Assembly: GCA_035760665.1 (NCBI GenBank)
Contig: DASTSN010000085.1
Span: 1 to 64,000 of the forward strand
DNA: 64,000 nucleotides
DNA from: DASTSN01 sp035760665
GTDB taxonomy: Bacteria; Bacteroidota; Bacteroidia; Chitinophagales; Chitinophagaceae
Reading direction: 5' to 3'
The notes under the pieces were generated by a model. It was not told where the DNA came from and searched no databases. It saw only the letters and a program-made list of their open reading frames with translations. Both the position numbers and the translations under genes were made by a program. Below are positions 54,076 to 62,896 of the stretch, piece after piece (position 1 is the stretch's first letter; each line of letters starts with the position of its first letter).

Positions 54076-54166
54076 CATGGCTTTTTCCCATGGATGTATT
54101 CTTCGTTGAGGCCTGTACGTAAATTAAACGATATTTGTACCGACTGTCATTCAAAAGCGGGAAAAA

Positions 54167-54766
54167 ATGAAAATTGATTTTAAAAAATATGCCGATGGAC
54201 TGGCGCCCGCCATCATCCAGGATTATACTACGCAAAAGGTGCTGATGCTGGGTTTTATGAATCAGGCATCGCTGGACAAAACCATGCAGGAGGGAAAAGT
54301 AACGTTTTACAGCCGCAGTAAAAAAAGGCTGTGGACAAAAGGCGAGGAGAGCGGCCATTTTTTACTGGTTAAAGAAATCATGAGTGATTGCGATGATGAT
54401 ACATTGCTGATCAAAGCACAGCCAACGGGTCCGGTTTGTCATACTGGTGCCGATACCTGCTGGAGCGAGAAAAATCACAGCGATGATTTTTTATCTTATT
54501 TAGAAGAAATTATCAGGCTTCGCCGAACCGGGACAGATGAAAAGTCGTATGTAAGACAATTATTTCAGAAGGGAATTAATAAAATTGCACAGAAAGTGGG
54601 TGAAGAAGCTGTGGAACTTGTGATTGAAGCAAAAGATGAGAACAGGGAATTGTTTTTAAACGAAGCAGCCGATCTTTTGTTTCACTACCTGGTACTGCTG
54701 CAGGCAAAGGGATATACCCTGGCGGATGTAACTGAAATTTTAAAACAGCGACATCAGCCCCGGTAA
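54167..54766 (+). CDS. hisIE: Bifunctional phosphoribosyl-AMP cyclohydrolase / phosphoribosyl-ATP pyrophosphohydrolase
   Basis: This 199-residue fusion has an N-terminal cyclohydrolase with VLMLGFMNQASLDKTMQEGKVTFYSRSKKRLWTKGE (split: VTFYSRSKKRLWTKGEESG) and the zinc ligands in DCDDDTLL...GPVCHTGADTC. From residue ~105 the pyrophosphohydrolase follows (VGEEAVELVIEAKD, NEAADLLFHYLVLLQ). It completes the histidine pathway together with hisGDCB 16 kb away. Confidence 0.96.
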   Translation: MKIDFKKYADGLAPAIIQDYTTQKVLMLGFMNQASLDKTMQEGKVTFYSRSKKRLWTKGEESGHFLLVKEIMSDCDDDTLLIKAQPTGPVCHTGADTCWSEKNHSDDFLSYLEEIIRLRRTGTDEKSYVRQLFQKGINKIAQKVGEEAVELVIEAKDENRELFLNEAADLLFHYLVLLQAKGYTLADVTEILKQRHQPR

Positions 54767-54871
54767 GGATGGCGGGTATATACTAGTTTACGCAGGACAG
54801 TTTTGGACGTTCTGCATTCCATATAGCAAAGATATCAGCTGCTGAAGGCGGCAAACTAAATAAATAAACAG

Positions 54872-55972
54872 ATGAAAACATTTTTCAGCTTTTTTTTACT
54901 GGTACCTATATTTTTGTTTGCCCAGCAAACAGCGCAAAAACCATCTTTTACAATTACAGGCCACATCAAGGGCCTTGCAGAAGGTACTACTGTAAAAATT
55001 CTTAACACTACCGATAATAATGAACTAACCCGCGGCAAGGTGACCAAGGGTAGCTTTACGCTCAATGGAAGTGTGCCTGAACCGGGGTTGTATTATATTG
55101 AATTAGGAAAAGAAAAGCCCCAGCACATATTCCTGGAAAACAGCCGGATCATGGTCAGCGGCAATGTGAACGAACTGGAAAATTTAAACGTCACTGGTTC
55201 AAAATCGCACACGGATTTCATTGTATTTAAAAATACGTTTAATCCCTTGTTTGCCCACATGAATGCCATTGCAACAGAAATTAATAATACTATGCCGGGA
55301 GAACATTATGATTCACTGATGGCCAGGTATGATTCGGTTAATTCCGTTATTCAAACAAAGATTGACGAGTTTGTGACTGCGCATCCGGCTTCTTTTGTGT
55401 CGCCTTTCTTACTTTATGTAACCGCGCAGGTAGATGATGATCCCGTGAAGCTGGAGAACCGGTTTAGCCGGTTATCGGATACGATAAAGAAATCCCAGAT
55501 TGGCACGAGCCTTTCCGACTACATAGCTTACAACAAGGTTGGTGCGGTGGGCACGCAGGCACTGGACTTTACACAGCCTGACACCACCGGGCAACCCGTT
55601 TCACTGTCTTCCTTCCGCGGTAAATACGTGCTGGTGGATTTCTGGGCTAGCTGGTGCGGCCCCTGCCGCAACGAAAACCCGAATGTGGTGGCTGCCTTTA
55701 ATAAATTCAAAAACAAGAATTTTACGGTACTCGGTGTATCACTCGATCGCCCCGGCGGTAAGGAAAAATGGCTGGAGGCCATTCACCACGACGGTCTCAC
55801 CTGGACACATGTGAGTGACCTGAAATTCTGGAACAACGAAGCAGCTGTGCTTTACCACGTACAGGGTATACCCTTTAATATCCTCGTAGATCCCAATGGG
55901 AAAATAGTAGGTAAAAACCTTCGGGGCCAGGACCTGGAGCAAAAACTCTGTGAATTGTTAGGCTGTAACTGA
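54872..55972 (+). CDS. Exported TlpA/ResA-like thioredoxin-fold protein with DUF4369 domain
   Basis: This is a 366-residue periplasmic protein with a signal peptide (TFFSFFLLVPIFLFAQ). Residues ~25-120 form the DUF4369 beta-rich domain (FTITGHIKGLAEGTTVKI). A helical linker follows, then from ~235 a TlpA/AhpC-type thioredoxin domain with FWASWCGPCRNENP (CxxC, ~residue 257), LGVSLDRPGGKEKW and a cis-Pro in GIPFNILVD. It probably reduces periplasmic disulfides. It is not clearly linked to the his genes. Confidence 0.92.
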   Translation: MKTFFSFFLLVPIFLFAQQTAQKPSFTITGHIKGLAEGTTVKILNTTDNNELTRGKVTKGSFTLNGSVPEPGLYYIELGKEKPQHIFLENSRIMVSGNVNELENLNVTGSKSHTDFIVFKNTFNPLFAHMNAIATEINNTMPGEHYDSLMARYDSVNSVIQTKIDEFVTAHPASFVSPFLLYVTAQVDDDPVKLENRFSRLSDTIKKSQIGTSLSDYIAYNKVGAVGTQALDFTQPDTTGQPVSLSSFRGKYVLVDFWASWCGPCRNENPNVVAAFNKFKNKNFTVLGVSLDRPGGKEKWLEAIHHDGLTWTHVSDLKFWNNEAAVLYHVQGIPFNILVDPNGKIVGKNLRGQDLEQKLCELLGCN

Positions 55973-55981
55973 CCGGTTCCT

Positions 55982-56440
55982 TTATTCATCCAGCCCCATC
56001 AGCTTGCTGATATTTTTCCAGTTACTTTGCCGCTGGTTTTCATAACTGGTAGCCTTGGTATTGTCTTTGGTGTTGACATACTCTTTGAAAAAACGTGCCT
56101 GCTGCTGAAGACCTTTCATCACCTCCATCGTTTCTTTTACAAAACGCTGATCGTCTGCAGCAGTGAGTGATTTTTTTTCCAGCAATTCATTCAGCATCTT
56201 CCGGATATTTTCAATAAGGTTCACTTGCTCTTCCAGCAAGGCTAGGGTATTTTCTTTTGTGTACACCTCTTTCACATATGCATCACTTACGCTGCCGATG
56301 GAAAGGTAGGTATTGTACATAAAGCCGGCTGATAAGCCGCCAAGGGTGTTCAGTAAATTTGTTTCGCGTTCTTCACAGCTTTGCGCCATTGAAGAAAATG
56401 AAATGGCTGCTACAGCAAACAGGAGTATGATTTTTTTCAT
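55982..56440 (-). CDS. Exported alpha-helical protein of unknown function
   Basis: This is a 152-residue protein with a signal peptide (IILLFAVAAISFSSMAQ). The mature part is helical, rich in Glu/Lys/Asn (EEQVNLIENIRKMLNELLEKKS), with one Cys just after the cleavage site and one Gly-rich stretch (LLNTLGGLSAGFMY). No family is recognised. It converges on the TlpA-like gene with nine bases between. Confidence 0.7.
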   Translation of the reverse strand: MKKIILLFAVAAISFSSMAQSCEERETNLLNTLGGLSAGFMYNTYLSIGSVSDAYVKEVYTKENTLALLEEQVNLIENIRKMLNELLEKKSLTAADDQRFVKETMEVMKGLQQQARFFKEYVNTKDNTKATSYENQRQSNWKNISKLMGLDE

Positions 56441-56661
56441 GAAGGGTGATTTTCCGGAAAAATAGACAAATACTTTTGAAAAAAGAAAATCACCCGTAAA
56501 AGGTGGTTTTTTAGAGAAAATCGGCTTTTCTGCAGCTTTTATCTATTGTAAGGATGTCACTATATTAATCTGCAATAACTCAACTGAATAGCTGCAAATG
56601 ATGCTTCTGATTTCATTTTATACTCTTTTGTATTGTAATACCAGGCGAGTAATCGCCTGCA

Positions 56662-57765
56662 CTACAGTTTCAAAGAATACAAAGCGTTGTTAGTGCAAAT
56701 CCATAAAATATTCGGCTTGGTCAGGTACATATCTTGAATTCCCTCGCTACCAATTTTGCAAATACGTGTCCAGTTGGTTCCGCCATTATTTGTTTCAAAA
56801 ACCTCTTTCCCAGATGTCATAAATCCTCTTTCTGTATTGATGAAAATGATTTTATTTGTTGAAATCGGGTATGGGGTATTTACACTGGCAACAATTTTAG
56901 TCCAGGTTTTTCCGTCTGTAGTTTTGAAAAAATAGTTTTTGTTTGTTGTTACCCATCCGTTTTTATTATCTACAAAATACATTTGATACAAATAAGTATC
57001 GGTTGTTTCAAATTGCTTTTGCCAGGTTGTACCACTATCAGCTGTTGAATAGATTGAACCCCTTACGTCGGCCATCGTCAAACCCTGGAGATTTGTAATC
57101 ACCCAACCATCTTTAATTGTTGGGAAAAATAGATTTGCACAGTCATCTCCATCTACATTTCCCGCAATTTTACTACCACTGAGTCGTGATTTTAAGGGGC
57201 CGGACATTCTGATACATTGACCGATTTGTGTAATGCCATAAATAATACTATCCGAGGGAAAAGACAGTTTTTTAAAAATAGGCATATATGGATTTGTAAG
57301 GTCCGGATAGCCTACCCATTTATCACCGGAATTAGTAGTTTGTCCCAGCATACTTCCGGGTTGATTGTTCAAATAAGCAAATCCAACTTTAGCACTCAGG
57401 TATTGCAATTTATTTGTTTCTCCGGGTAATTGTTTATATGTCCACGTAATGCCGCCATCAAATGTTCGCTTTTCAAATACTATGTTTGAATAGTATTCAT
57501 CAACGAGGTAGCCTGTGTCTTTCGTTGGAAACATTACCTGTGTAAATCTTGGAGTACGGTTGGCGCTTGATCCTGTGTCGGCTTTATGTATTAATTGCCA
57601 ATTACCCAGGGTATCCTCATTATTGTCAGGAATTATTACTGTGGGAGTGCCGGGATCAACGGGATCCGGATCGGCAGGTGGGGGGTCAACGGATGTCGAT
57701 TTGCTGCAACCTATCATAAAAAGTACGGACATGCCGATGAAAACGGCCCATTGATAAAATTTCAT
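56662..57765 (-). CDS. Lipoprotein with YCF48/BNR-like beta-propeller
   Basis: This is a 367-residue lipoprotein: the signal sequence ends at MIGCS (Cys20), followed by a Pro/Asp-rich linker (DPPPADPDPVDPGTP). The rest forms repeated strands of the photosystem-assembly YCF48-like/sialidase-like propeller, recognised by recurring GGITWTYK, SGDKWVGY, SGTTWQKQ, DGKTWTKI and GGTNWTRI. Each marks one blade. It is likely surface- or periplasm-exposed; ligand unknown. Confidence 0.85.
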   Translation of the reverse strand: MKFYQWAVFIGMSVLFMIGCSKSTSVDPPPADPDPVDPGTPTVIIPDNNEDTLGNWQLIHKADTGSSANRTPRFTQVMFPTKDTGYLVDEYYSNIVFEKRTFDGGITWTYKQLPGETNKLQYLSAKVGFAYLNNQPGSMLGQTTNSGDKWVGYPDLTNPYMPIFKKLSFPSDSIIYGITQIGQCIRMSGPLKSRLSGSKIAGNVDGDDCANLFFPTIKDGWVITNLQGLTMADVRGSIYSTADSGTTWQKQFETTDTYLYQMYFVDNKNGWVTTNKNYFFKTTDGKTWTKIVASVNTPYPISTNKIIFINTERGFMTSGKEVFETNNGGTNWTRICKIGSEGIQDMYLTKPNILWICTNNALYSLKL

Positions 57766-57860
57766 AATTGTCTTACTTTAGTTGATTCATTTTATAAAAA
57801 GTATAAGATGATATTGTTTAATTCTTTTTGGATCGGTTTTAAAAAATTTAGCAGTAATTT

Positions 57861-58712
57861 TTACAGGTATTCTAGCACTTCATCAATCAAATAGGATGAC
57901 CCTTTTTTTACCAGGCGGATATCGTTTTTATAAACCGCTTTTAAGTCCCTATCGTTTATAAGCACTGTAAACCAAAATCCATCTGCTGTTTTACTTTTAA
58001 AATTTACGATGGCGCTAATTTTCCCATTATCCTGGCCGTGTATTAAAAAACCACAATCATAACATGTTTTTTTCAGGTTATAAATTTTGCTCCATTTAGT
58101 AGCAAACTGCTGTTTTGTGATATCACCTTCACTTAACGACCAACCATCATTCTTAAAGGCAACATATCGTTTAGTACAGATATCCTCCATCTTGACCGTT
58201 TTTGCATTGAAACAAGCTTCAATATTATTTTGCAGCCATGCCCGGGCATTTTCAAATCCTTGTGTTTGCTTTGCTTTTGTAGCGTAATATTCAATCGCAG
58301 CGCAATCCATAAAACCTGTTCTTTCGTATACCCCCGATATGATATTGGAATCAAGCAATGACAGCATAAGGATCATTCCATTGTGGCATGCATCATTTCC
58401 TGTAATGGCTTTTGGGTTGATATTGATGCGAATCACACCATTGTCTACGGGGGAAACCAAACTGTCAAAATATGAAACAGCCGGGTTAGGTTTGTCAAGT
58501 ATAATTTTAACTGAATCAGCAGTGTTTTTGTATTTTTTAATCACAAGATTTAACTCCGCTTCAGCTGCATAAGATTTACAACTTAGTTTGCCTTCCCATC
58601 TTCCGTAAAATGCTGTAGCCGAATTTAGATCAGTATAGTTAATGGGCTGCCCGAAGAGAACAGATCCTGGCACTGTACAAAAAATAATGAGCCGGATTAG
58701 TTTCAATTTCAT
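57861..58712 (-). CDS. Exported protein of unknown function
   Basis: This 283-residue protein has a signal peptide (LIRLIIFCTVPGSVLFGQ). The mature part starts with a lipocalin-like ATAFYGRWEGKLSCKS segment. The second half (residues ~165-283) looks like a separate alpha+beta domain, with CYDCGFLIHGQDNGKI and SSYLIDEVLEYL. It has several cysteines, possibly disulfide-bonded. No family can be named. It lies 12 bases downstream of the WG-repeat gene, same strand, so they are probably co-transcribed. Confidence 0.7.
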   Translation of the reverse strand: MKLKLIRLIIFCTVPGSVLFGQPINYTDLNSATAFYGRWEGKLSCKSYAAEAELNLVIKKYKNTADSVKIILDKPNPAVSYFDSLVSPVDNGVIRININPKAITGNDACHNGMILMLSLLDSNIISGVYERTGFMDCAAIEYYATKAKQTQGFENARAWLQNNIEACFNAKTVKMEDICTKRYVAFKNDGWSLSEGDITKQQFATKWSKIYNLKKTCYDCGFLIHGQDNGKISAIVNFKSKTADGFWFTVLINDRDLKAVYKNDIRLVKKGSSYLIDEVLEYL

Positions 58713-58724
58713 GGTTCCGTTGAA

Positions 58725-60542
58725 TTAAAATTTATCAATGTTGTTTGCCATCACAAAAACAAAATCACCTTTTGTATTTATAAAACCTTCTACAAGCTTA
58801 TTTCCTTTGTATAATTTAGCTTTAGCCAAACCTGACACGGGATCAAAATCGCCGATCCAGTCAAAGGTTGGCGGGATGATAATCTTACCGGTATAATTAA
58901 TCAGTCCAATCCCGCTTGTATGTACCGATGATTGTGTGTTACCAACTCCTCCAGGTTTATTTGCTTTTGTATTGGTAAATTGCTGAAGGGATTTTGCACC
59001 AGGTTTAAATTCAAATTCGCATTGAACGTATAAACCTGCCCAGCTTCTTCTTAAATATCTGAAGCTGAACGGTGAGTTCCAGGCTGTGGAAAGTTCTGCA
59101 AAATATTGCGGGTTTTGTTCTTTAAAAGTAGCTTCAATCGGCATCACCCGTTCCTGTTTATCCAGTAAAGTTTTTACATTTTTATTATTAATGAGTACTT
59201 CACAATCACTTACATTATATTTAAAATTATCCGGCTGATAATGGAATTCTAAACCATTACCATTTACCAGTTTAATAATTTCCTGGCCATTTTTGTTTAT
59301 GAATGAAAACTTATAAGCAGTTGCATCTTTAGGTTTATATAAAGAAAGACCATTGCTAAAAGGTGAAAGGCTTCCGTCAAATGTCATTGGAATTTTTACT
59401 TTGCCTGTAGTATCCATAAAACCAAAGAGCTGTTTGGAGCCTTGTTCTGTATAAATAATATAATAGCCTTCACCGTATGATTCAGACCAGAAATGTAGTT
59501 TTGTTTCAAAGGCTTTGGTGCCGTTCTTACGGTAAAAGCTGGTTGTTTTATAATCATCATTGCTGACCTGCGTAAAATAAAGGCCTCTTTTCCCTTTTGG
59601 TGCCTGGTAACGTTTACCACTTTTATCAAAATAGAACTGGTAATATTTGTTGTGGTCATTATCGTAAATTTCACCATATCCATATCCGTCCTCCATAAAA
59701 TGTTCTGCATGTGTAAGGATGCAGGGAACAATGAGTTTTCCCGAAGTATCCATATAGCCATATTTGCTTGTAAGCGGGTCTTTTACCACGGTGACGCCAT
59801 TATAAAAGCCACAGGCATCCTGGGGCTGGTCTATTTGATTGCTCCTGTTAATGCCGAAATTGAAATCATATTTACCAAGGGGGGCAATGGTTTCACCGCT
59901 ATAGCGGAAAACAGAACAATCTTTGCCTTTTTTCACAATGGTGAAGCCTTCCCTGAAATCTTCTACGGCATCGCAATCAAGCATGATGATTTGGTTTGAA
60001 GCTTCATTGTTTTGAGCAGCCTGTGTATTGCTGTTGCCATTGAAAGTGAAAGACTGGAATACTTGTTCTGCCAAAGGTTCGGCTGCTGAAAATTCAGGAT
60101 CGGGTGAAGTGTAGTATAAATAGTATTTCTTGTTACCAACAATTGTTTGATAACACCTGTAATGATATTTCCTGTCATTATAAACAACTACCCACCATTT
60201 TACGTTATTCACCTCTTTAAAAAATGTTTGATTTAGCGCAACATGACTGCTTTCCATTTTTTGTTTTTGCGCATCTGCTTGTTCTTCGATGGTGGGTGGT
60301 TCTTCGTGAAACTCAAAAACAGAAATTTCAAGTGAACGGCTGCTTAGTTTGGGGTCCTGTAATACAAGCAGGTCCTTGGGGCCGAGCAAAGGCGAACGAT
60401 TTTTCTTATGAATCCAGTTTTCCGGAATTGTTACCTGAAAGCTGTTATCCGGCCCGGCAAACATTTTTTTTCCTGATTGTGCTGGTAATGCTATTGATAA
60501 AAATAATAGTATGGAGGTAAGGCTAAATAGTCTCATAAACAT
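58725..60542 (-). CDS. Exported PsbP-like/WG-repeat protein
   Basis: This is a 605-residue protein, started at 60542 for its signal peptide (FSLTSILLFLSIALPAQ); the longer frame to 60629 adds a charged leader. Residues ~25-160 resemble a PsbP/DUF1795-like domain (NSFQVTIPENWIHKK ... FQSFTFNG). The rest carries WG-type repeats, recognised by KYGYMDTSGKLIVP, LFGFMDTTGKVKIP, GLINYTGKIIIPP and VEGFINTKGDFVF, which usually form beta-structure for protein-protein contact. Function unknown. It is upstream of and possibly co-transcribed with the gene at 57861. Confidence 0.8.
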   Translation of the reverse strand: MFMRLFSLTSILLFLSIALPAQSGKKMFAGPDNSFQVTIPENWIHKKNRSPLLGPKDLLVLQDPKLSSRSLEISVFEFHEEPPTIEEQADAQKQKMESSHVALNQTFFKEVNNVKWWVVVYNDRKYHYRCYQTIVGNKKYYLYYTSPDPEFSAAEPLAEQVFQSFTFNGNSNTQAAQNNEASNQIIMLDCDAVEDFREGFTIVKKGKDCSVFRYSGETIAPLGKYDFNFGINRSNQIDQPQDACGFYNGVTVVKDPLTSKYGYMDTSGKLIVPCILTHAEHFMEDGYGYGEIYDNDHNKYYQFYFDKSGKRYQAPKGKRGLYFTQVSNDDYKTTSFYRKNGTKAFETKLHFWSESYGEGYYIIYTEQGSKQLFGFMDTTGKVKIPMTFDGSLSPFSNGLSLYKPKDATAYKFSFINKNGQEIIKLVNGNGLEFHYQPDNFKYNVSDCEVLINNKNVKTLLDKQERVMPIEATFKEQNPQYFAELSTAWNSPFSFRYLRRSWAGLYVQCEFEFKPGAKSLQQFTNTKANKPGGVGNTQSSVHTSGIGLINYTGKIIIPPTFDWIGDFDPVSGLAKAKLYKGNKLVEGFINTKGDFVFVMANNIDKF

Positions 60543-60673
60543 TTTATATAATTCAATCCTTTTTTCGAAATAAATTGTACAGTTAAAATCTGTTCGTTGT
60601 AAAGTAAAGTGTGTTTCAGTATTTATCAATTACGGGTTGTTAAGTGCTCTATTTTACAGAAAAGAGATTGATT

Positions 60674-61105
60674 TTACTGCGGCTCATACACTAGTGTGTC
60701 TTCTTTTGAAATCGAGGTTACCGATTGTGCGATCAACTTATTATTTTCCAATGAAATTATATTTAGCGTAAAGCTCGTGTGCAGATTTTGGCTATTTACT
60801 GATTTGTTATCCGGAGCCATGGTATATTTACCGGTGCCAAGCAGTCTTCCATTTCTGTATCACCGGAATATTCCACCCGGTAAAAATTCGAGTTCAACTG
60901 TTTGCCTTTTAAACTGTTCCTTGTATTCATTTTGTTTATGTTCATTGCCCACAACCCCAACTGTTTTCCATCTTTTTTGAATGGCTTTGCCTGGTGGCGT
61001 AGTACAGGATGTGATTGCGAACAAGGTCGTTATTGAAAATATAAGTATAGTAATAGAAAAAGTTGAAATGGTTTGTGCTGGTATTTTGATTAAGTAAATT
61101 TTCAT
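60674..61105 (-). pseudogene. Small lipoprotein gene interrupted by one in-frame UGA
   Basis: The frame starts at 61105 with a lipoprotein signal (ILIFSITTLFAITSC, lipobox ITSC) and runs 81 residues to a UGA at 60860-60862. It then continues in the same frame for 61 more residues to a TAA at 60674-60676. The sequence flows sensibly across the stop: ...VELEFLPGGIFR [UGA] YRNGRLLGTGKYTMAPDNK..., which looks like a lipocalin-like beta-barrel strand pair where a TGG (Trp) may have become TGA. The full length would be about 143 residues. It is either a recent pseudogene, a sequencing error, or two separate short pieces. Confidence 0.75.
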
Positions 61106-61221
61106 TGTTGTATTCTTTTAACAGCTTTTACAATGTAAATTTTCTGAGGCGTTATGGTGTTGAGCTTACGTTCGGACAGAACTCTCTGGTAAAGGTTTTA
61201 TGGTTAATGGTAAAGCGGTTC

Positions 61222-61572
61222 TCAAGGTTTCGTTTTGTCATCAATGTTATTCAGTGTTTTATTGATTCGGAAGAAGACAATAATAAGTTCACACCACATT
61301 CGCCAAAGAATATTACCAATTACAATAATGAGTAAATCCATTATTGGTCCGCTTGGGAGCAGGCTTCCACCACCAAAATTGTCATAGCCACCATAGCCGC
61401 CCCGCCTTGTGCCGCCAAAAAGCGACATGAGTCCGCCAAGGGTGATTAAAATTGCTACAACCACATACATAATCTGGATAATTTTTAACGTGATCATGGT
61501 TTTGAAGGATAAAAAATCACTCCAGTTAAAACCTGTTGACTGGGATGCAGTTGAGTTGGTCGTTGGTTCCAT
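61222..61572 (-). CDS. DUF4282 membrane protein
   Basis: This 116-residue protein has two membrane segments (MITLKIIQIMYVVVAILITLGGLM and MDLLIIVIGNILWRMWCELIIVFFRI, each excerpted), typical of DUF4282. It opens with FNWSDFLSFKTMIT and ends with the conserved WRMWCELIIVFFRINKTL. A Gly-rich loop (GGTRRGGYGGYDNFGG) separates the helices. Function unknown. Confidence 0.88.
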   Translation of the reverse strand: MEPTTNSTASQSTGFNWSDFLSFKTMITLKIIQIMYVVVAILITLGGLMSLFGGTRRGGYGGYDNFGGGSLLPSGPIMDLLIIVIGNILWRMWCELIIVFFRINKTLNNIDDKTKP

Positions 61573-61878
61573 TTTTTTTATTTAGAGGTTATAGAATCCT
61601 TATCTGAAAGATGGTATTCTATCAGTTAGGTAGCGTCATCGAATTAGGAATATCGAGGAAATGGATTAAAGCAGGGGAAAGCGGATCAATAAATTACAGC
61701 ATAAATATGCTAATCATTTAAAATAAAATTTGTACCCCAAGAGGGTACAAATTTATGTGGAATGACATTTGTCAATATCAAGAAATATTGTAATCAATGA
61801 TATGAATGGTTTTTTTCGTGTTTGCTAACTGGTTTTTAAAAACCGTTCAAGCATTCCTGTTTATATTTTCAAGGCAGG
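61573..61878. other. 306-base gap containing the LuxR-gene terminator
   Basis: No coding frame. The only clear structure is the 12-base perfect hairpin at 61726-61754, listed separately; the rest is AT-rich. Confidence 0.5.
61726..61754 (-). terminator. Rho-independent terminator of the LuxR-type gene
   Basis: The perfect 12-base stem AAATTTGTACCC (61726-61737) / GGGTACAAATTT (61743-61754) has a five-base loop. In the minus direction it is followed by a T-rich stretch (TATTTTAAA). It lies 125 bases after the stop codon at 61879. Confidence 0.75.
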
Positions 61879-62694
61879 TTATAGCAATCCGGCTTTTCTT
61901 ACATATTTAGCTGCTTCTGCTACAGTTGAAAAGTTTACATGAAAATAATCACGGGCTTTTTTTAAAAAGCGCTTGCAATACGTATCAATGGTATGGGGTG
62001 ATTTACCAAGCGATTCGGCTATCTCCTGCTGAGTTGCTAGTTGGTTGTAAGCGAGTGCACGTGCCACCTGTAATTCGCCAATTGAAAAAACCTTCAGTTC
62101 CCGGAACCTTTTTCTGACATTATCCATAATCAGTTTATTTTTTTCCTTTTCATTTTCGCCTTTGTCAGTAAAAAATTTCGGGTTTAGGGATTCGCCGTTG
62201 TAATCTCCAATGATAGTGAACTCATTGAGATATTCTAACAGGCGGTTGTGATAATCATATTGAAAGACTGAGGCCGTTCGTTTTGCAAGCAGGTAATTTC
62301 CTTTATAATGCTTTAAGGCTACTAAGCTCGAATATCGCTGCACCATAAATTCCAGTTTAAACGATCCGGTACACACGACTTGTATCATCTCACGGAATAC
62401 GGCATGCGATAGTTTTTGCAGGCCGGGGTGAAGTGATGTCCAGTATCTTCTTAATGTAAATTCTTTTTCGTAATACCCCAGCCATTTTTGTACTCCAGCC
62501 ATATCAGAAATTTCAAACTGCCGCAGATCGACTACAAAATAAAATCGTTCGCTACCGATTGTTTGTTTAAGCGAACGTAGTTCGGTTTCTTGTTTTTCAA
62601 GGCTTACTTTGGGCTTGATTTTCTCGGCTGGATAAAGTGAGGTTACATAATCTTTTAATAAATCAAAATCTGTCAGATCGGTTTGAATCATCAT
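61879..62694 (-). CDS. LuxR-type transcriptional regulator
   Basis: This 271-residue protein has a C-terminal helix-turn-helix (LATQQEIAESLGKSPHTIDTYCKRFLKKARD, key part EIAESLGKSPHTIDTY, ~residues 220-235) of the LuxR/NarL type. The N-terminal ~190 residues have no recognised receiver or sensor domain; they are helical and rich in charged residues, with YYEKEFTLRRYWTSLHPGLQKL. It begins with MMIQTDL at 62694. Its genomic partner is not evident; it stands between the DUF4282 and DUF2911 genes, all on the minus strand. Confidence 0.82.
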   Translation of the reverse strand: MMIQTDLTDFDLLKDYVTSLYPAEKIKPKVSLEKQETELRSLKQTIGSERFYFVVDLRQFEISDMAGVQKWLGYYEKEFTLRRYWTSLHPGLQKLSHAVFREMIQVVCTGSFKLEFMVQRYSSLVALKHYKGNYLLAKRTASVFQYDYHNRLLEYLNEFTIIGDYNGESLNPKFFTDKGENEKEKNKLIMDNVRKRFRELKVFSIGELQVARALAYNQLATQQEIAESLGKSPHTIDTYCKRFLKKARDYFHVNFSTVAEAAKYVRKAGLL

Positions 62695-62843
62695 AGTTAG
62701 GTTTGGTTATCGAGTAAATAAATATAAAAAAAATTAAATATTGTTGCCTTTTCTGCTGTTTTTCCTTACGGATATTTGGGTTACATTATTATTTTTTCGC
62801 AGGGAACAAAGGCAACTGTCGGTAGTTGTAAAGTAAACGGCAT

Positions 62844-62878
62844 AAAAAAAACCTGCACCAATTCGTGCAGGTTTTTTT
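62844..62878 (-). terminator. Rho-independent terminator of the DUF2911 gene
   Basis: The stem ACCTGCAC (62851-62858) / GTGCAGGT (62865-62872) is flanked by A and T runs, so it can act in both directions. In the minus direction it follows the stop codon at 62897 after 25 bases. Confidence 0.85.
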
Positions 62879-62896
62879 ATAAAGAGGTATCGCTGA

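Noticed and set aside
60860..60862. UGA as a selenocysteine codon
   Set aside because: No oxidoreductase context and no recognised downstream SECIS-like hairpin; a TGG-to-TGA mutation is simpler.
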